From QPJE01 sp051747745 (GTDB lineage Bacteria; Bacillota; Halanaerobiia; Halanaerobiales; Halanaerobiaceae): a stretch of DNA of 64,000 nucleotides. This document shows positions 6,001-14,781 of this stretch, in pieces; position 1 is the stretch's first letter, and every line of letters begins with the position of its first letter. Both the position numbers and the translations under genes were made by a program. The notes under the pieces are model-generated. The model searched no databases, was not told the DNA's origin, and saw only the letters and a program-made list of their open reading frames with translations. Location: assembly GCA_051747745.1 (NCBI GenBank), contig JBNJGL010000003.1, forward strand, positions 16,429 through 80,428. The letters are read 5' to 3'.

Positions 6001-8262
6001 TTAAAGTTTATATAAAAGTCCATTTTCCTTTATATAATTAATCAGAGATTTATAAGTGCTGTGTTCAGAAATTGTGTCTGCATCTCCAATAAAAACAAGT
6101 TTTCTTCTGGCTCTTGTTACAGCTACATTGAGTCTTCTTAAATCTCTTAAAAATCCTATATTTCCATTATTGTTGCTCCGCACTGATGAAAATATTATCA
6201 TTTCTTTCTCTCTTCCCTGAAATCCATCCACTGTATTGATCTCAAGATCTTCCAGCTTACAGTGCTGATAAAGAAAATCTACCTGATCTTTATATGGAGT
6301 TATAACTGCTAAATCCTTTACATCTACACCCCATTTGACAGCTTTATCAGCAATATCAAGAACTATTTCAGCCTCAACAGGATTGTCATAAGAATTTGAA
6401 CCAGAAAGAGATCTCTCCTCTGCCTCCATCTCTGAGGTGTCCAGAAAAACAACCGGATAATCTTCAAGCATTACTTTATCAGCAAAACAGTCACTTTCTT
6501 CAACTGTTACTCCCAGATCTTTAAGTGTATGTTCTGCAACTTCAACTGCTGCCTTCAAACTGGAGTTGTAAAATTCTCTGCTGGAAAATTCCATTATTTT
6601 TTTGTGCATCCTGTACTGTAATTTTAACTGATAAGAAAATTCTTCTCCATACAGCTCCATAAATCTTTCGAATAAAGAACGATCCAGTCCCTGTTCCAGT
6701 GCCTTTTTGCTTAACACAGTAGGTGGAAGCTGTTTGTGATCACCGATGAGTATCGTTTTTTTTCCTTTTAAATAAGGTATCAGTGCTGATGGTTCTGTAG
6801 CCTGGGTTGCTTCATCCAGTACAACAAGATCAAAATATTGATCTTCCAGCAGTTCTGATCCGGCAGTAATATTTGTAGTACAGACCACTTCTGCTTTTTC
6901 CATCAGTTCTCTTACTGCTGCCTGTTCTAGTTCTTCTATCCTGCTGAAGTAGTTATCTATTTTCGACTGCAGTTCAAGCCAGGCAGCCATTTCATCTATT
7001 ATTTTAGGCTTAATACCTCTCACATGGTGGTCAATACCTTTTGCTGCATATTCCCTAATCTCTTGATCTGATAGCCCACGCCTGTATTTTCCACCAGGAT
7101 GAATGTAGTTTTCCTGTTCATTTATCAGCTCAGATACTTCTTCTCTGAGCTTTTCTGCTTTCTGATAGTCGGGATGTTCAAGTACCCTGTAATCAAGTGT
7201 GTGTTCTCTCAAACTTTTAGTTACCTGAATTGGATGGCCTATTCTTAAAACATTTATATCCTCCTCAGCGAGCAATTCTACCAGATTATCCACTGCAGTG
7301 TTAGAATCAGCCGCAGCAAGAACACTATTATTTTCTTTAACATTATTTTTTATAATCTCAACTGCTGTCACGGTTTTACCTGTCCCAGGTGGTCCCTGAA
7401 TCATGAAAATATCTTTTGCCTGCAGAGCTTTCTCCACTGCTTTTTTCTGATATTCATCCAAATTATTATCACTTAAAACTTCAATCTCCTGTTCACTGTA
7501 TTCTGCATCTGCTTTATTCAGCAGCAGGTCCCTTTTCTTTTCCAGACTTTCAGGGCAGTCTTTTATCTTTTCTAATACACTAAGCATGCGCTGAAAACTT
7601 ATATCATTTACATATAAATCAAGTCTGAGATTTTTATTATAGACAAAAGAAGGCGGCTGTTTATCAAAAATAACCGTGAGTGAATATCTGGTTTTTTCAG
7701 AAACAGTTCCGGTCGGATTATCTGAATTTAAAGGTTCGTTTAAGCTTATCATTACAAGATCACCAGGGCCAATTTCTGTATCCGGAAGTTTCATTCCACT
7801 ATGCTGTTTCACAAATTTTACAGCAGGTTTGTGGCCAAAAGCAGTTCCATCATCTCTTCCCTTTAAATTTAATACAGCCCTGCCTTTTGCCTGTCTTTCC
7901 TCAGGACTAAGATATTTTATTTCTAATTTATGCCTCTCCATTTCCTCCTGTCTTTCCAATTCCACCAGACTGCTGAATCTATTATAATAATCAATTATTT
8001 TTTTATCAATTAAATCATCGGGGTTTTTAGCCTTTACCCGAACATGCACACCACCAATTTGATTATCATCCATAATTTTAACAACTTTTTTAGCAGATCT
8101 ATCTGCCACTTCTACTTCTGCTTTTCTTTTGTTATTATCTATCTTAATTTTACCTATTTCATCACTGTCAAGTCCAACTTCATTTATAAACGCACCTACA
8201 ATATCACCAGGTCCAATTGTTTTATCTATATTAACAATTTCGAGGTTTATAATTGTGAACAC
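6001..8262 (-). CDS. SF1 (UPF1/IGHMBP2-like) helicase with N-terminal DbpA-like RNA-binding domain
   Basis: About 750 residues. Residues 15-80 (IGPGDIVGAFINE, EIGKIKI, GGVHVRVKAKN) fit the small RNA-binding domain that ends DbpA/CsdA-type DEAD-box helicases. The rest is an SF1B helicase: Walker A GPPGTGKT (290-297), DEAT Walker B, GDHKQLPP, QYRMH, VDGFQGREKE and VAVTRARRKL. Such enzymes unwind RNA or DNA 5' to 3'. The only conventional start is a GTG that touches its own AGGAGG, too close for normal initiation; an ATT nine bases further in has the usual 8-base spacing. It follows dcd closely, in the acpS-nnr-dcd operon. Confidence 0.85.
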   Translation of the reverse strand: MFTIINLEIVNIDKTIGPGDIVGAFINEVGLDSDEIGKIKIDNNKRKAEVEVADRSAKKVVKIMDDNQIGGVHVRVKAKNPDDLIDKKIIDYYNRFSSLVELERQEEMERHKLEIKYLSPEERQAKGRAVLNLKGRDDGTAFGHKPAVKFVKQHSGMKLPDTEIGPGDLVMISLNEPLNSDNPTGTVSEKTRYSLTVIFDKQPPSFVYNKNLRLDLYVNDISFQRMLSVLEKIKDCPESLEKKRDLLLNKADAEYSEQEIEVLSDNNLDEYQKKAVEKALQAKDIFMIQGPPGTGKTVTAVEIIKNNVKENNSVLAAADSNTAVDNLVELLAEEDINVLRIGHPIQVTKSLREHTLDYRVLEHPDYQKAEKLREEVSELINEQENYIHPGGKYRRGLSDQEIREYAAKGIDHHVRGIKPKIIDEMAAWLELQSKIDNYFSRIEELEQAAVRELMEKAEVVCTTNITAGSELLEDQYFDLVVLDEATQATEPSALIPYLKGKKTILIGDHKQLPPTVLSKKALEQGLDRSLFERFMELYGEEFSYQLKLQYRMHKKIMEFSSREFYNSSLKAAVEVAEHTLKDLGVTVEESDCFADKVMLEDYPVVFLDTSEMEAEERSLSGSNSYDNPVEAEIVLDIADKAVKWGVDVKDLAVITPYKDQVDFLYQHCKLEDLEINTVDGFQGREKEMIIFSSVRSNNNGNIGFLRDLRRLNVAVTRARRKLVFIGDADTISEHSTYKSLINYIKENGLLYKL

Positions 8263-8281
8263 CTCCTAAGGCTAAAACTAA

Positions 8282-8818
8282 CTATTTATTCTCTAAATCA
8301 TCATATACTCTGCTTCCTACTGTATTTTTTTGGCACTGATACTTTCCACGATAGGGGTTTTCAGCTGTATTATCCATCTTTGCAAAAACAAGCTGACAAA
8401 TTCTGCGGTCAGATTCCAGTTTTATAGGCAGACGATTGGCATTATAAAGTTCAAGTGTAATCTGTCCTTCAAAACCGGGATCAACCCAGCCGGCATTCTG
8501 TATAAACAATCCCATCCTTCCGATAGAACTTCTTCCTTCTACAAAAGCTGTTAAATTATCCGGTAATTTAATATATTCTTTTGTGGTTGCAAGCAGAAAC
8601 GAATTGGGAGGAATAATAATTTCATTCCCCTTAAATTCCTTATACTTTATTCTATCATTTAATGTCATTAGCGGCAGCATGTTTTCATCAACTTTCAAAA
8701 AATCACTGCCCAGACGCATATCGACAGATGCAGGTTGAATCTGTATTTCTTCCAGTGGATCAATAACAAGATTTCCATCTGTTATCATATTTTTAATTGT
8801 TTTATCAGATAAAATCAT
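8282..8818 (-). CDS. dcd: dCTP deaminase
   Basis: 178-residue member of the dCTP deaminase/dUTPase family. Motifs: QPASVDMRL (28-36), EGRSSIGRMGL (94-104) and AGWVDPGFEGQITLE (109-123, with the catalytic glutamate) and a conserved RICQLVF (139-145). The enzyme converts dCTP to dUTP for thymidylate synthesis. The AGW-D-GFEG-ITLE segment resembles the bifunctional deaminase/dUTPases that release dUMP, so it may make dUMP directly; I cannot decide this by eye. The ATG has an AGGAG SD. ThyX, encoded at 56297-56992, would use the product. Confidence 0.88.
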   Translation of the reverse strand: MILSDKTIKNMITDGNLVIDPLEEIQIQPASVDMRLGSDFLKVDENMLPLMTLNDRIKYKEFKGNEIIIPPNSFLLATTKEYIKLPDNLTAFVEGRSSIGRMGLFIQNAGWVDPGFEGQITLELYNANRLPIKLESDRRICQLVFAKMDNTAENPYRGKYQCQKNTVGSRVYDDLENK

Positions 8819-8834
8819 AACTTTTCTCCTTTAT

Positions 8835-10400
8835 TTATATTTGCTTCTGCAGTTGTTTCCATATTTCCGGTAAATTATCTATTATATCTCCTGCAGTCAT
8901 ATAGTATTCAGTATATTTTTCCGCTGCTTTTTCTCCTGCTTTTCCGTGGACATAAACGGCAAGTACTGCTGAAGAAAAAAGATCAAGCTTCTGTGCTTTT
9001 AAACCAGCAGCTATACCGGTGAGTACATCACCACTTCCTGCAGTTGCCATGCCATCAGTACCGGTTATATTGATATATAACTCTCCATCTGGGGAAGATA
9101 TAACTGTTGATGCACCTTTAAGTATCAAATTAACTTCATATTGAACAGCAAATTCTTCTGCAATTTCGATTCTATTTTTCTCAATATCTTGAATTGTTTT
9201 ACCCATTAATGAAGCCAGCTCTCCTGGATGTGGTGTTAAAAGTATTTCTCCGGTACTATTTTTTAATATAGATGGATCTTTTATAGAATTAATACCATCT
9301 GCATCAATTATCATTGGTTGAGAAATATTTTTTATCAATTTCTGCATGATTTTCTGTGTATTTTTATTATTACCCATACCAGGTCCAACCACAATTAAAT
9401 CAGCTTTTTCAGCTGCAGAAAATATTGTGTCCACCGCTTTATAATCAATAATATTATCCTTACTAATTAAAGGTAATGCTACAAGTTCCCGATTTAAAGA
9501 TCCGCAGGTTCCAGCTATATTATCCGGTACAGCAAGGTATACCAATCCTGCTCCTGTACGGAGGCAGGATTCACCACTTAAAACTACTGCTCCCTCCATA
9601 CCCAATTTCCCACCGATAACCAGTACTTTACCGAAACTTCCCTTATGACCATCTCTTTTCCTTATGGGAAGAAGTGATAAAGCCTGTTCATCAGATAATA
9701 GCTTTAAATTTGAGCTGTGTTTCTTCACAGTAGAGTCAGTTATTCCAATATCAGCTACTCTAACTTTCCCGGCATATTCTCTGCCTGGAAACAGCAGTAA
9801 CCCTCTCTTATATGCTGCCATTGTAACTGTATACAGAGCCTTTACTGCTCTTCCACACACCTCTCCTGTACTTCCATTTATTCCTGATGGTATATCAATA
9901 GAAAGAACAGGAGAAGTGCTTTCATTTATTAAATCAATTAAATCTTTATAAACACCTCTTACTTCACCTCTTATACCTGTACCCAGCAGTGCATCAATGA
10001 TAAGATCAGAATTCTTTATTTTAAATTCAATTTCATCACTTAAACTGCCGGTCATCTGGTAAATATCGGCTCCACGTTTTTTTAATATATCATAATTCTT
10101 AGCTGTTATGCCTTTTAGATCATCCTCTTCTGCAGTAAGATAAACTTCAACTTTATATCCCCACTGGTGGAGAAATCTGGCTGCTGTAAGTCCATCTCCA
10201 CCATTATTACCTTTACCAGCTGCTACTGAAATTAACTTTTTATTTTTTTGAGGACTGCTGTACATTATATCAGAAAGTATATCATCTGCATATTCTGCAG
10301 CAGACAGTCCGGCAGATTCCATAAGCAAAATCTCCGGAAAACCATTCTCAACAGTTTCTTTATCACATTCTGCCATTTCAGAGGGGGTTAAAACATACAT
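8835..10400 (-). CDS. nnr: Bifunctional NAD(P)H-hydrate epimerase / ADP-dependent dehydratase
   Basis: 521-residue two-domain repair enzyme. The N-terminal YjeF-N epimerase domain has AAGKGNNGGDGLTAARFL at about residues 60-77, and the C-terminal ribokinase-like dehydratase has KGSFGKVLVIGG (about 254-265), GPGMG and AGSGDVLTGIAAG (about 466-478). Together they convert damaged R/S-NAD(P)H hydrate back to NAD(P)H. The full length matches the fused form usual in bacteria. The start directly abuts the acpS stop codon, indicating translational coupling; acpS-nnr is a common pairing. Confidence 0.92.
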   Translation of the reverse strand: MYVLTPSEMAECDKETVENGFPEILLMESAGLSAAEYADDILSDIMYSSPQKNKKLISVAAGKGNNGGDGLTAARFLHQWGYKVEVYLTAEEDDLKGITAKNYDILKKRGADIYQMTGSLSDEIEFKIKNSDLIIDALLGTGIRGEVRGVYKDLIDLINESTSPVLSIDIPSGINGSTGEVCGRAVKALYTVTMAAYKRGLLLFPGREYAGKVRVADIGITDSTVKKHSSNLKLLSDEQALSLLPIRKRDGHKGSFGKVLVIGGKLGMEGAVVLSGESCLRTGAGLVYLAVPDNIAGTCGSLNRELVALPLISKDNIIDYKAVDTIFSAAEKADLIVVGPGMGNNKNTQKIMQKLIKNISQPMIIDADGINSIKDPSILKNSTGEILLTPHPGELASLMGKTIQDIEKNRIEIAEEFAVQYEVNLILKGASTVISSPDGELYINITGTDGMATAGSGDVLTGIAAGLKAQKLDLFSSAVLAVYVHGKAGEKAAEKYTEYYMTAGDIIDNLPEIWKQLQKQI

Positions 10401-10781
10401 CTAATCTTCTCCTTCCAGAATAACCTGAGCTATACTGTAGTTTTTTTCATGTGATATACTGACAAAAATATTTTTTACATTCTTTTCAGCAGCAAGTTTT
10501 CCAGCATTCCCTTTTAAAATCATTTCAGGTCTTCCCAGGCTGCTGTGAATTATTCTTATATCATGCCAGCTGTTATTCCTCAATCCTGTTCCAAGAGCTT
10601 TTAATGCTGCTTCTTTTGCTGCATATCTTGCTGCAAAACAACCTGTATTTTTAGATTTTCCTCTACAGTAAGCAATTTCTTCATTCAAAAATATCTTCTC
10701 TATAAATCTATCTCCATATTTTTTTATCAGTCTTTCTATCCGCTGATTTTCTACAATATCAACACCTGTACCAATTATCAT
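10401..10781 (-). CDS. acpS: Holo-[acyl-carrier-protein] synthase
   Basis: 126 residues of the AcpS family, which transfers 4'-phosphopantetheine from CoA to the serine of acyl carrier protein. The Mg-binding aspartate is in GTGVDIVE (D8) and the conserved glutamate in RYAAKEAALKALGTG (E57). The length is normal for the trimeric bacterial enzyme. It is the first gene of the acpS-nnr-dcd-helicase run. The leader holds a TATAAT about 60 bases before the ATG but no convincing -35. Confidence 0.92.
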   Translation of the reverse strand: MIIGTGVDIVENQRIERLIKKYGDRFIEKIFLNEEIAYCRGKSKNTGCFAARYAAKEAALKALGTGLRNNSWHDIRIIHSSLGRPEMILKGNAGKLAAEKNVKNIFVSISHEKNYSIAQVILEGED

Positions 10782-10863
10782 TTTGCTGTTCCTTTCGCAA
10801 ACTGCTGCATTTATTGATAACCTAATCCTTCTTTTATTATAATAAATTACGACAACAAATGCA

Positions 10864-10890
10864 AAACCCGGGCCAGACTGACCCGGGTTT
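10864..10890 (-). terminator. Intrinsic terminator after glmS
   Basis: A 9-bp stem (AAACCCGGG with its complement), 9-base loop, then TTTTGCATTT on the minus strand, just past the glmS stop codon. It also separates glmS from the acpS operon. Confidence 0.8.
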
Positions 10891-10909
10891 GTTTAAATCA
10901 TATTCTGTA

Positions 10910-12739
10910 TTACTCAACTGTAACACTTTTGGCTAAATTGCGCGGCTGGTCAATATCCCTTTCACAGATAAGTGCTGTATAATATGCCAGAAGCTGCATC
11001 GGCACTACAGCAAGCAGACCGGCAAAATAGTCATTTATCTCCGGCAGTTCAATTATCTGATCAACAGTATCTTTATCATAATCATCACCTTCCAGAGTAA
11101 TAAGCAGTGTTTCTGCTCCTCTGGATTTAACTTCTTTTAAATTGCTGAATAATTTTGCAAAAAGCCTTCCCCGCACAGCAAGAGATATAACCGGTACCCC
11201 TTCTTCCACAAGGGCCAGTGTGCCGTGCTTCAACTCACCAGCTGGATAAGCTTCTGAATGTATATACGAAATTTCTTTTAACTTCAAAGCACCTTCTAAA
11301 GCAAGTGCATAATCCGTATTCCGCCCGATAAAAAATATATGGTCTTTATCTGCATACTTTTCTGCAATTGATTTAACCTTTTCTTCAGTATTATCTATTA
11401 CCTGTCTCAACAGCTCAGGTAATTTAATAAGTTCAGCAGTTAGTTTTTTCAGTTCACGTCTATCAAAATCCTTTTTCTGCCTTAAACCGTCCAGAATCAG
11501 CATAAAAAAGGCAGCAACCATATTAGTATAAGCTTTAGTGGATGCAACAGCAATTTCCGGACCGGCATTTAAATAAAGAACCATGTCCGATTCCCGGGCA
11601 ATACTGCTGTCTCTGGAATTAGTAAATGCCAGGATATCTGCTCCCTTTTTTTTGGCAAGCCTGAGTGCTGCAATTGTATCTGCTGTTTCTCCGGACTGGC
11701 TTACCGCAATCATCAGAGTAGATTCGTTGACAAGCGGCTTTCTATAGCGGTATTCAGATGCCACCTCTACTTCAACCGGGATCTGCAGTAGTTCTTCACA
11801 AAGATATTTTGCCAGCAGGCCGGAATGATAGGCTGTTCCACAGGCGACAATATGGATCTTACTGTATTTAGAAAGCCAATTTTCTCCAATGCCAGATTCG
11901 CTGAGGTCTATCTGCCCATCTGTCAGCCGATCCTGAAGCAGCCATTTTAAAGCTTCAGGCTGTTCATTGATTTCCTTTAACATAAAGTGAGCATAACCCT
12001 GTTTTTCAGCCATCTCAGCATCCCAATCTATGTGGGTTTTTACTTTCTCTTTTTTTTCACCAGTAGAAAAACTGTATATTTCTATGGAATTTTTTCTTAT
12101 ATCAGCCAGTTCATCATCTTCCAGAATATAAAATTCATTTGTTCTGCTCAAATATGCAGGAATATCAGAGGCCAGAAAATTTTCGTTTTCGCCTATTCCA
12201 ATAATCAGCGGACTGTCTTTGCGGACAGCAATTATTCGGTCACTTTGGTTTACTGCCATAACTGCCATTGCAAAAGAACCTTCCAATTCCTGCACCGATT
12301 TTTCCACTGCCAATTTAAGGTCATCTTTATAATTGCTGGAGATCAGATGAGCTACTACTTCAGTATCTGTGTCGGACCTGAATTTATGTCCTTTTTTTAC
12401 TAGATCTTTTTTCAGGTTTTCAAAATTCTCAATAATACCATTATGGACAATTACTATCTCTCCATTATAATCATCATGTGGATGAGAATTTCTGTCAGAT
12501 GGTTTACCGTGTGTTGCCCATCTTGTATGTCCAATACCAGTTTTCCCCGAAAAAATTTCTGCCTCTATCTCTGAACTTAAATTATCCAATTTACCTTTTT
12601 TCTTTTTTACCTTAATTTCACTGTCTTCGTGTACTGCAATACCAGCAGAATCATATCCTCTATATTCTAGTTTTTTTAAACCTGAAATAAGGATTGATGC
12701 TGCATCTTTATTTCCAATATAACCTACAATTCCACACAT
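10910..12739 (-). CDS. glmS: Glutamine-fructose-6-phosphate aminotransferase (isomerizing)
   Basis: 609-residue GlmS, the first step of UDP-GlcNAc synthesis (fructose-6-P plus glutamine to glucosamine-6-P). The N-terminal glutamine amidotransferase starts MCGIVGYIG with the nucleophile Cys2. Two SIS sugar-isomerase domains follow (SQSGETADT near residue 350 and the second near 460-600), and the C-terminus DQPRNLAKSVTVE is conserved. The SD (GGAGG) is 12 bases from the ATG. Expression is controlled by the glmS ribozyme in the leader, which cleaves the mRNA when glucosamine-6-P is abundant. Confidence 0.96.
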   Translation of the reverse strand: MCGIVGYIGNKDAASILISGLKKLEYRGYDSAGIAVHEDSEIKVKKKKGKLDNLSSEIEAEIFSGKTGIGHTRWATHGKPSDRNSHPHDDYNGEIVIVHNGIIENFENLKKDLVKKGHKFRSDTDTEVVAHLISSNYKDDLKLAVEKSVQELEGSFAMAVMAVNQSDRIIAVRKDSPLIIGIGENENFLASDIPAYLSRTNEFYILEDDELADIRKNSIEIYSFSTGEKKEKVKTHIDWDAEMAEKQGYAHFMLKEINEQPEALKWLLQDRLTDGQIDLSESGIGENWLSKYSKIHIVACGTAYHSGLLAKYLCEELLQIPVEVEVASEYRYRKPLVNESTLMIAVSQSGETADTIAALRLAKKKGADILAFTNSRDSSIARESDMVLYLNAGPEIAVASTKAYTNMVAAFFMLILDGLRQKKDFDRRELKKLTAELIKLPELLRQVIDNTEEKVKSIAEKYADKDHIFFIGRNTDYALALEGALKLKEISYIHSEAYPAGELKHGTLALVEEGVPVISLAVRGRLFAKLFSNLKEVKSRGAETLLITLEGDDYDKDTVDQIIELPEINDYFAGLLAVVPMQLLAYYTALICERDIDQPRNLAKSVTVE

Positions 12740-12840
12740 TGATTAATTTAACCTCCATTTATTTTCTATATTTAACTGTCAGCTGATATCCATCTCCTCT
12801 GTTCTGATAATCACTTATCAGTTTTTAAAGATAAATTATT

Positions 12841-12936
12841 AGGTGCTCAGCCAGCACCTGAGAGCATCCGCCGAATTTTCGATAACTCTCTTCCTCGTCA
12901 ACTTGGATTTTCTGCGTCCATCCAAGCCCTGGCGCT
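12841..12936 (-). ncRNA. glmS ribozyme: glmS ribozyme (glucosamine-6-phosphate-responsive)
   Basis: The minus-strand leader of glmS shows the conserved ribozyme parts in order: AGCGCC at the cleavage site (cut between A 12936 and G 12935), GTTGACGAGGAAGAG, TTATCGAAAATTCGGCGGATG and a P4 hairpin (AGGTGCT with AGCACCT, 12841-12859). This matches the known glmS ribozyme core from Bacillus and Thermoanaerobacter. Glucosamine-6-P acts as the coenzyme for self-cleavage. The remaining leader to the ATG (12740-12840) has no other feature. An open reading frame overlaps the core (see findings). Confidence 0.95.
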
Positions 12937-13021
12937 TTTTTATCATTTGTCTTTGGGCCTCACCTCCTTAAAAATTAAATTATTTACATTTTGGACATTA
13001 CATTTGTCCGCTCCTATTCTT

Positions 13022-14374
13022 CTAATTCAATTCTTCCAGTATTACCGATCTAATTCTTTTTTTCCATTTATATAACTTTTCCTCTTCTTTTCCTTCCAGC
13101 ATAACCCTTACAAGTGGTTCAGTTCCAGATGCTCTAACAAAAACTCTGCCCTGATCTCCTAAATCTTTTTCCGCCTCTGTTACTACTTCATTAATTCTAT
13201 TATTATCTTTCCACTGATTCTTGTTTTTTACTTTAACATTATCCAGAATTTGCGGCCAGTAATGCATAACAGATTTTAATTCACTTAAATTCTTATTTTC
13301 TTCCTTCATAATTTCTGCAATTTTGACAGCTGTTAAAATTCCATCACCTGTGGTATTATATTCACTAAAAATAATATGACCCGACTTTTCCCCACCAAGT
13401 TTATAATCATTTTTCAGCATCTCTGCCAGAACATATCTGTCTCCATTTTTAGTTAATACTACCTTTCCACCTGATTTGTTTAATGTTTCTGTCAGGGCTA
13501 GATTGCTGTATCTTGTAGTTACAACAGTATTTTTATTTAACTTATTTTTTTTCATCATATTTAAAGCTGCAACTGCCATAATATTATCACCAGGAATAAT
13601 TTCTCCTTTTTCATCTATAAGTATCACTCTATCGGCATCACCATCATGGGCAATTCCCAGGTCTGCATTTATTTTCCGTACTTCTGCTGCTGCAAGCTCT
13701 GGCGATGTTGAACCACAATTAACATTTATTGCAGCCCCATTTGGATGATTATTGATAACTTTAACTTCTGCTCCCAGTCTGCGAAATACCTCCGGGGCGG
13801 TTCGGTAGGCTGCTCCATTTGCACAATCTATAACAACCTTTAACCCCTTCAAATCCCTTTCAGCAGATAAAGTGAGATATTCTATATACTCCGATATCCA
13901 ATCATATTTTTCATCTATAATTCCAATATCCCCATCAACAGGATAAGGAAGTTCTTTTTCTTTTTTTTCAAAAAAAATCGACTCTATTTCCAATTCTTCT
14001 TCATCACTCAGCTTTATTCCCTTTTCATTAAAAAATTTAATACCATTATCTGCAGTAGGATTGTGTGAAGCAGAAATCATTATACCTCCCTGCACATTTT
14101 TCCCTGCTGTAAGGTAACATACTCCAGGAGTAGGAATAATACCAAGACGATAAACATCAACTCCAACAGAAGTTAAACCGGCCATAAGAGCTGCTTCCAG
14201 CATATCACCAGATAATCTGGTGTCTTTACCAATAATTACTGCAGGACGCCCATTTGCATTATAATTTTGTGTTAAAAAGTAACCACCTATTCTTCCTAAC
14301 TTATATGCAAGATCTCCTTTTAACTCCTGATTAGCAACACCCCGCACACCATCAGTTCCAAATAACTTTTTCAA
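13022..14374 (-). CDS. glmM: Phosphoglucosamine mutase
   Basis: 450-residue GlmM, which converts glucosamine-6-P to glucosamine-1-P. Motifs: the start KKLFGTDGVRGVAN, the phosphoserine loop ISASHNP (Ser 103), the metal-binding loop DGDADR and the C-terminal phosphate-binding RASGTEPLVRVMLEG. I chose the TTG giving (M)KKLFGTDGVRG, with GGGG 8 bases upstream; a GTG three codons earlier abuts the same GGGG. It lies in the conserved cdaA-cdaR-glmM-glmS order. In other Firmicutes CdaA binds GlmM, tying c-di-AMP to cell-wall precursor supply. Confidence 0.94.
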   Translation of the reverse strand: MKKLFGTDGVRGVANQELKGDLAYKLGRIGGYFLTQNYNANGRPAVIIGKDTRLSGDMLEAALMAGLTSVGVDVYRLGIIPTPGVCYLTAGKNVQGGIMISASHNPTADNGIKFFNEKGIKLSDEEELEIESIFFEKKEKELPYPVDGDIGIIDEKYDWISEYIEYLTLSAERDLKGLKVVIDCANGAAYRTAPEVFRRLGAEVKVINNHPNGAAINVNCGSTSPELAAAEVRKINADLGIAHDGDADRVILIDEKGEIIPGDNIMAVAALNMMKKNKLNKNTVVTTRYSNLALTETLNKSGGKVVLTKNGDRYVLAEMLKNDYKLGGEKSGHIIFSEYNTTGDGILTAVKIAEIMKEENKNLSELKSVMHYWPQILDNVKVKNKNQWKDNNRINEVVTEAEKDLGDQGRVFVRASGTEPLVRVMLEGKEEEKLYKWKKRIRSVILEELN

Positions 14375-14396
14375 AAAATTCACCCCAACCTAATAA

Positions 14397-14780
14397 TTAT
14401 TTCTCTTCAATATTAACAACAACATAACCCGGGTCTGTGCTGATTAATCTTGCCCCGGCAGGAACATTTACCTCAATTATTTTAATGTTATCACCAATCG
14501 AAACATCTTTCAAATCTATATAGGCATCAATATCTTCTTTTTCCAGCTGTACCAGATATGATACATAATCAATCCTGACTACAGCCTTATCGCCAGATGT
14601 TGATTTAACTTTATAATCATTATCTAAATTTCTATATTCTATATCAACAATAAAAGATTCATTTCTTTCTTCTCCAAAATTGAAAAGATCATTGGCCTGA
14701 TTGTTGGCATAAGTCCACAATAAAACAGCAATAAATAGTGCAAGCAGGATCTTTTTGTGTTTTTCCTGTAGAGAAAACAT
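14397..14780 (-). CDS. cdaR: Minimal CdaR-like protein with a single YbbR domain
   Basis: 127 residues: a short cytoplasmic N-terminus, one membrane segment (about 10-25, ILLALFIAVLLWTYA) and one outward-facing YbbR domain. CdaR normally has several YbbR repeats and over 300 residues, so this form is unusually short although its frame is intact and it ends just upstream of glmM. CdaR modulates the c-di-AMP cyclase CdaA, encoded directly before it (one base between). Identity rests on position and the YbbR pattern. Confidence 0.8.
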   Translation of the reverse strand: MFSLQEKHKKILLALFIAVLLWTYANNQANDLFNFGEERNESFIVDIEYRNLDNDYKVKSTSGDKAVVRIDYVSYLVQLEKEDIDAYIDLKDVSIGDNIKIIEVNVPAGARLISTDPGYVVVNIEEK

Positions 14781-14781
14781 A

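Noticed and set aside
8044..8427. 127-codon plus-strand frame over the helicase start and the end of dcd
   Set aside because: Rich in F, I, H and Y with no SD or domain; it covers two well-supported minus-strand genes and their SD.
10782..10862. acpS promoter
   Set aside because: A TATAAT is present but there is no acceptable -35 at 16-18 bases.
12961..12970. AAGGAGGTGA before the glmS ribozyme as the SD of a real gene
   Set aside because: The ATG lies about 16 bases away, and the frame after it coincides with the conserved ribozyme core; recorded as a finding but not annotated as a gene.
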